A DNA stretch of 64,000 nt from Anniella stebbinsi (taxonomy: Eukaryota; Chordata; Lepidosauria; Squamata; Anniellidae): assembly GCA_029215795.1 (NCBI GenBank), contig JARDYH010000005.1, positions 15,718,001-15,782,000 on the forward strand. The letters are read 5' to 3'. The number at the start of each line of letters is the position of its first letter. The stretch's first letter is position 1. Below the pieces are notes generated by a model. It was given only the letters and a program-made list of their open reading frames with translations. It did not search any database and was not told the origin of the DNA. The translations under genes and the position numbers were made by a program. Positions 58,710 to 64,000 of the stretch are shown here, in pieces.

Positions 58710-60440
58710 GCAGATTAGCCTTTTATCATGCCATGTTCCTGGTTCATTGAAAGAATTTTACAGGAGTCCAGACAACACTGTCTTCAGCTTATAACCCTCC
58801 CATCTTTTTTTCCCCTTTCCACAAAAAATATGTATTAGGGAGGAAAAAACAGAATAGCTACACAACCTCTTTTGATTGGTAATGCTAGAAGCCTCCCATC
58901 TGGAAGGGCTGTAGCTTTCTCTGGATTGGGGCCAGGAGATCATCCTCAAGTGACTTTGGAGATAGCAATTATAAGAAGTTTGGCATTTTTAATTTCTGCA
59001 AATAAAGATCTCCACGGTACATCCTGACCTTCTGTTTCATGTGGTGATACATCAATATTCACCCCCCCTGAACAACTTGAAGGGGGCTGAAAAGGCAAAA
59101 TGCTTAATAAGGTAAACACTACATAGACGTTTCGATTTTAGACCTAGGTTAGAAGCAAGCAAGGACCTAAGGAAGGGGGAAATCAACAAGAATAGGCTAT
59201 AGGTTCATGTCCCAGGTAGGTTTAACAACAGAGAACAAATTGGGAAATTCCTGTGAGCAAACGAGATAACAGGAAATTCAAAAGCAGGAGTTGACAGCAA
59301 GAGGTTGCTACTTGGATTATGAGGAAGTATCTTGGAGGAGGCCACACATCAGATGTGTGTCACACTCAGGTTTAAAATTATAAAGTAAAGGGAAGACACT
59401 GGATGAGTCCACTCCTGGCAGGGAATAACCACTGCTAGCAGAAAGGTGTATTGGTAATATATGCACTATGTTTTGTCACATTTTCCTTTTCTGTTTTAAA
59501 CCTTGTTTACAAACATCATGGTACCATTTTCTTCTAAAAATATGTCTTTCATTAAGTTTTTTTAGAAAAATACATATTCAAATAATTAAATAAACTAACA
59601 AATGCAAATAATTCAAAAACTAACAGATGCAAATAATTCAACGAACTACCAAACATCGGGGACAATTTATGGCAAATCAGAGACAATATATGTTTCTTCA
59701 ATGACTGAAAGTAAATCAAGTTCATCCATCTAAAATTCTTTCCAGGGAGTATCATGCATAATTGGTGTGTGTTGTTCTTTGGCTTCATTTCTTAGATAAG
59801 CTAGGAAACAGGACCAAGAACTGGCAAAAGTGTCCGTGTCTTGTTGTCCCCTAAGTATGTAAATTTGGCTAGTGAGTTTTTCTATACACAACTATATTTG
59901 CTTTTTGCTAACACACGATTTAAAACTTAATCTACATATATAAGCATCTATTCATCAAGTGCATATGATTCAGGGCTTCCTTGCACCAAGATCGGCCACA
60001 TCTCTAACCCTAAACCAAGTTCTCTGGCAAGCAGAAGGGGCTTGCCGCAAGTGACCCCAATATTTTGATAAATTGGATAAAATAGATATCAATTATTCCC
60101 TTCGAATTGTTAGAGTCCCTTTTGCCATTTCAGGACATGTCCAAGCTATGCAGCTGCTTTGGTTAGAGAACCTGCCAATGGTGGCTTACTCTTCTGCCAA
60201 AGGATAAGAGGCATCAAAATGGCAAGGCAGATGAGATGCCTCCATGTTGGCTGCTGCCAAGTTGCTATATGTTTGGGGGATTTGGATTTTCATTACCACA
60301 GGGTAGTCTCATTTGTAGGTCTTCACCAAAGATCCAAGGGAAATGGCTCTTAGAACATGTTCTACTCATAGATGAACTAGTATAATCTTCTGGATACACT
60401 CCGCAGTCTCATGTCAGACTCAAAGTTACCAGTTCCCATC
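58710..60440. other. AT-rich intronic sequence with no assigned family
   Basis: No exon, SINE or hairpin element recognised. A minor direct repeat occurs at 59600-59660 (taacagatgcaaataattc). Confidence 0.4.
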
Positions 60441-60447
60441 CTCTATT

Positions 60448-60578
60448 ATCTTAGTGCCTCCAGATGTTTTGGACCACAACTTCCATCATTCCTTCCTGCA
60501 ACCATGATGCCTGGGGCTGATGGGAGTTGTAGTCCAAAACATCTGGAAGGCACCAGGTTTGGGAAGATTGCTGTATAT
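60448..60578 (+). mobile_element. Hairpin MITE (gggagttgtagtcca family)
   Basis: cctccagatgttttggacc / gttgtagtccaaaacatct halves; right end accaggtttgggaagattg. Confidence 0.85.
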
Positions 60579-60599
60579 GGTTGCCATCCTTATCACCTT

Positions 60600-61440
60600 C
60601 AGCCAGTCTAGGTTAAGGAGGAAGACCAAACTCCTTGGATCCCCAAATAACCCAAGACTGTATTCCTCTCAAGCCTCAGTTCCTCTCTCAACTTGTCACA
60701 CACTGCAGCACAATGTCCATAGCCCCAGGTTAAGAGTCGTTGCGTGAAGATATTTGCAAACGCAATTTGCTTGCTCAATGGCTGTGTGTGGTGTCTCGGC
60801 TGGCGCATCACCCAACTGCACCAGTTCCGGCTGAACAAACAGTTTGGAGAGTTAGTTGAATCAGGGAGAGCATAGAAGATGACTTCTCTGATAGGGGATA
60901 CACCTAGGCCTGGAGTCTGATCTATGCAGAATGTTGTCAAAACAGTTACAAGTGCTGCCTCCTGCCTCCTGTTTTGGGGAACCTTTTCTCTCCCTGCAAA
61001 AAAGGCATTGTTTTTTCTGCCTCTTTCACAGGGAGGGGGAGAATTTTCTCCTTGGGGAGGGGGACAGCATTTCCACATACCTTTTAAAAGTGTAGCTGGT
61101 TGTTTGGGGGTCTTCTTTCTATTCTATATTTAAAAAACCCCATAAAAACAACAATACTCCCAGCACTTGGAGGAGCATGGCAGTTCTTCATGAATGCCTA
61201 TTGGAGCCTATGTGTTGTCACCCTCTCCAATGGGCATTCAGGAAGAATTCCAGGGCTCCTGCAAGTGCCAGGGGTGGTTGTGTTGTTTTATTTTAATTTT
61301 AAAAAATGAAAGAAGAGACCTCAAAACAAATTAAAAAGGTATGTAGAAACCCTGTTCCCCTCCCCAAGGAGAAATTCTCCAAAATTCTCACCACTCTCAT
61401 CCCCTTGTACCCAAGTTTTTATTTCCCCTCCACCCCTCAC
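60600..61440. other. Intronic sequence with no assigned family
   Basis: The words ggggagggggacagcattt at 61050 and cctgttcccctccccaagg at 61350 face each other, as do tgcctattggagcctatgt and ccaatgggcattcaggaag, so an unassigned inverted repeat of about 400 bp (roughly 60960-61390) is likely. Confidence 0.4.
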
Positions 61441-61445
61441 AAAAT

Positions 61446-61762
61446 GCCAAAAATTGAATAATCGAAATTTTCGGCAAGCTCGGAGAAGTCATGCCAACAG
61501 TGTTTCAAGATTCTTAGGCTATAATCCTATATTTCCAGCTTTCTCCAGTCTGGTGCCTCAAGATGTTTTGGACTACAACTTCCATCAGGCATGGCCAGCA
61601 TGGCATGTGGCAAGGGAGGATGGGAGCTGTAGTCCAAAATGTCTAGAGAGCGCACCAGACTGGAGAAAGCTGGAAATATAGGATTATAGCCTAAGAATCT
61701 TGAAACACTGTTGGCATGACTTCTCCGAGCTTGCCGAAAATTTTGATTATTCAATTTTTGGC
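61446..61762. repeat. 317-bp near-perfect palindrome containing a hairpin MITE
   Basis: The outer arms, 61446-61556 and 61652-61762, are reverse complements with one visible mismatch (cgaaa versus caaaa). The centre is at 61604, and the middle 95 bp is a gggagttgtagtcca-type MITE core. Confidence 0.95.
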
Positions 61763-61960
61763 AAGCTCAGAGAAGTCATGCCAACAGTGTTTCAAGATTC
61801 TTAGGCTATAATCCTATATTTCCAGCTTTCTCCAGTCTGGTGCCTCAAGATGTTTTGGACTACAACTTCCATCAGGCATGGCCAGCATGGCATGTGGCAA
61901 GGGAGGATGGGAGCTGTAGTCCAAAATGTCTAGAGAGCGCACCAGGTTGGGAAAAGCTTA
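61760..61960 (+). repeat. Direct copy of the palindrome's left half plus MITE
   Basis: Positions 61760-61943 repeat 61473-61656 at an offset of 287 bp with one visible difference. After 61943 the copy continues into the usual MITE right end (aggttgggaaaagctta), which the first copy lacks. Confidence 0.92.
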
Positions 61961-62239
61961 TATACTCACTTGCCTGGGAAATAAGCCACTGAACTCAATG
62001 GGGGGTTACTTCTGAATATATATCTACAGTGTCATGCTTACAAAGAAACTTTATTCATCTGATATTGAAATCAATTATTTCCAGTTAAGTTATAGTTGTT
62101 GTTTTTAAAATCAGATGAATTTGCTGGCTCAAATTTATTGTTAAAAAAGGGGAAAACATAACATTTCCCCTTGAACTTCATGAATACAACTATGCAGAGC
62201 ATCAAGGTCTCTAATACCACTCCCCTGTGTTAGTTCCTA

Positions 62240-62365
62240 TAGCAAGGTTGGGGAGTGTGGCCCCCCAGATGTTGTTGGGCTGCAATTCCCAGCAGACCTC
62301 ACCATTGGCTTTGCTGGCTGGGACTGATGAGATTTGAAGTCCACAAAACAACTGCAGGGGCCCTG
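62240..62365 (+). mobile_element. Hairpin MITE (gggagttgtagtcca family), diverged
   Basis: ccccccagatgttgttggg / gaagtccacaaaacaactg arms. Confidence 0.6.
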
Positions 62366-62529
62366 TCTTATGGCATCTGTAAGATATTTATTCAAGGACT
62401 TACCCCATTAATTCGGTCCTCCATCAGCAATACCATATTTCCTCCCCTTTTTGTTGGACAAGAAGGAAGGGGACTTTCCCAACAGTTCCTTCCTCCTAGA
62501 GTGGATAAGGGGGTTGAAAGGAAGAAAGT

Positions 62530-62666
62530 TTAGGGTGACCAAATGGAAAGGAGGATAGGGCTCCTGTATCTTCAACAGTTCTATAGAAAAGGATTTCAGC
62601 AGGTGTCATCACCACAACTGTTAAAAGATACAGGAGCCCTGTCCTCCTTCCCATATGGACACCCTA
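62530..62666 (+). mobile_element. Short hAT-like hairpin MITE (TAGGGTGACCA family)
   Basis: Termini ttagggtgaccaaatgg and ccatatggacaccctaa; flanking 8-mers AAGAAAGT and AAGAAAGG match at 7 of 8. An internally deleted version (137 bp) of the 320-bp element at 31883. Confidence 0.75.
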
Positions 62667-63041
62667 AAGAAAGGTACTTATAGAACAGTTGGAAAATAGT
62701 AGTTATACAGAAGGGTCATGTTGAAAGCATATTGCTCCTTCACCACTACCAACCCACCACCCTGCCGTCCCATTACCCTTTTGCATTGTCAGAATGAAAC
62801 AATGTCAACTTGTGATGCCAAAACACAAGCAATTCTGGTCACAAACATGTTCACAAACAAACTGTTAAGTAGGAGCAGCAGAAGTACCCTGCCCCCAGCC
62901 CAAGTGAGAAGAGTAATTGAACAGGGAAGGATTTGCTAATGCAATCAAGAGGGAGGTAAAGCAAGCACCAACAGTTGGGAGATACAAGTGGACAGGTGCC
63001 AGTTCAGGATACGACACAAATTAATACCAGGGGATGATGAT

Positions 63042-64000
63042 TAGGGGTGTGCACGGACCCCCCGGATCGGATCGGGACCCGGATCGGGACCTCCAATTTT
63101 GTCACGGATCGGTTCGGACAAAATCGGAGGCCCCCCGGACCGGATCGAGTATGATCCCGATCCAAAAATCGGAAATTTTTGGATCGGCCGCCATTTTTTT
63201 CCCCATAGACTTGCATTGCAATGCAAGTCTATGAGGAAAAAATGGCGGCGGGTGGGTGAGGGGGGGCCTAACTCCCTCCCCCCCCGGGGCCGTCTGCTGT
63301 GGACGGCCCCGGCAGGTAAGCCCCCTCCCCCGCGCTCCCTACCCCCCCTGGGGCCGTCCGCTTCCATCCGTTGGTGCCCGCAGGCGCCAGCGGATAGAAG
63401 CGGACGGCTCTGGGGGGGGGTTAGCCCCCTTCCCCGCCACTGCTTACCTTTTAGGGCTGTTCGCTCCCGTCCGGCGCCGGCGGCTACCGCCAGCCGGCTT
63501 TGCGGCTTGCTCTCGAGTAGCGCGCCGGGTGATCACCCGGCGCGCCACCCTGGAGCAGGCCGCGGAGCCCGCTGGTAGTAGCCGCCGGCGCCGGACAGGA
63601 GCGGACAGGCCGGAAAGGTAAGGGCCCCCCTCCCCCCCTCCGCGCGCCCCCTCCTCCCCTCCGCGCGCCCCCTGCTTACCTTCCCGGCCCGTCCGCTCCC
63701 GTCCGGCGCCGGCGGCTACTACCAGCGGGCTCCGCGGCCTGCTCTAGAGTAGCGCGCCGGGTGATGACATCACCCGGCGCGCCACCCTGGAGTAGGCCGC
63801 GGAGCCCGCTGGTAGTAGCCGCCGGCGCCGGACGGGAGCGGACGGGCCGGGAAGGTAAGGGCCCCCCTCCTCCCCTCCGTGCGCCCCCTCCTCCCCTCCA
63901 CGCGCCCCCTGCTTACCTTCCCGGCCCGTCCGCTCCCGTCCGGCGCCGGCGGCTACTACCAGCGGGCTCCGCGGCCTGCTCTAGAGTAGCGCGCCGGGTG
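63042..64000 (+). mobile_element. GC-rich hAT element with tandem hairpin modules, cut by window edge
   Basis: Starts TAGGGGTGTGCACGGACC after the 8-mer ATGATGAT. It contains repeated gatcggatcggga words, a hairpin atagacttgcattgcaatg / caagtctat (63206-63232), and three hairpin modules whose gggtg centres lie at 63527, 63759 and 63996, i.e. periods of 232 and 237 bp. The arms carry cggcgccggcggctac and ctaccagcgggctccgcgg. The right terminus lies outside the window. Confidence 0.85.

Larger units (their letters stand above)
54008..64000 (-). other. OLFM2: OLFM2 intron (5' part outside window)
   Basis: Upstream of the exon at 53852..54007 in transcript sense. The preceding family exon, with a CICTVVAP-type motif, was looked for on the minus strand and not found. 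The region holds an inverted repeat pair, LINE and MITE copies, and the GC-rich hAT element at the right edge. Confidence 0.75.

Noticed and set aside
62398..62440. Possible preceding OLFM2 exon (LLMED reading followed by GTAAGT on the minus strand)
   Set aside because: Only a few residues resemble the expected QLMEK end, the upstream frame has no CICTVV-type motif, and the phase does not fit the exon at 54007.
63099..63621. Arg/Pro-rich frames at the right edge
   Set aside because: They lie wholly inside the GC-rich tandem-hairpin hAT element.

Overview
The window is a stretch of vertebrate, most likely squamate reptile (lizard or snake), chromosome. The inference rests on exon-intron structure with GT-AG splicing and on the repeat load: L2/CR1-type LINE tails ending in ATT or AAT runs, a degenerate Dong/R4-type LINE, Vingi/I-like LINE tails, tRNA-headed SINEs and very many short hAT-like hairpin elements. 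The species cannot be named from this sequence.

Only one gene can be supported: the middle part of OLFM2 (olfactomedin 2, noelin 2), transcribed on the minus strand. Three consecutive internal exons are visible: 53852..54007 (156 nt, noelin N-terminal region), 24892..25111 (220 nt, coiled coil) and 14655..14761 (107 nt, start of the olfactomedin domain). Their phases join without a break and every boundary carries consensus splice dinucleotides. The 5' exons (signal peptide and first noelin exon) must lie beyond 64000, and the large last exon with most of the beta-propeller lies below position 1; I found neither here. Everything else is intron: more than 14.6 kb, then 10.1 kb, 28.7 kb and more than 9.9 kb.

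The introns are filled with mobile DNA. 1-10 kb: old LINE pieces, including an R4-like LINE with an L2-like tail inserted in it. 10-24 kb: MITEs, SINEs and a LINE of 651 bp with a 14-bp target duplication close to the third exon. 25-36 kb: a 903-bp hAT element made of tandem hairpins, a 320-bp hairpin element, and the second copy of a 0.9-kb hAT-like element. 36-50 kb: SINEs, a hAT element inside an 82-bp tandem repeat, a 904-bp LINE with a 13-bp target duplication, and unique stretches that may be conserved non-coding DNA. 51-64 kb: one hAT element nested in another with both 8-bp target duplications intact, an inverted repeat pair beside the first exon, a 317-bp palindrome followed by a direct copy of half of it, and at the right edge a GC-rich hAT element with three tandem hairpin units.

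No new gene system was found. The most interesting signals are structural: two members of a hAT family built from about 220-237 bp tandem hairpin modules, the snap-back-like palindrome at 61.4-62.0 kb, and transposons that place hairpins or SINEs within 50-175 bp of OLFM2 splice sites.
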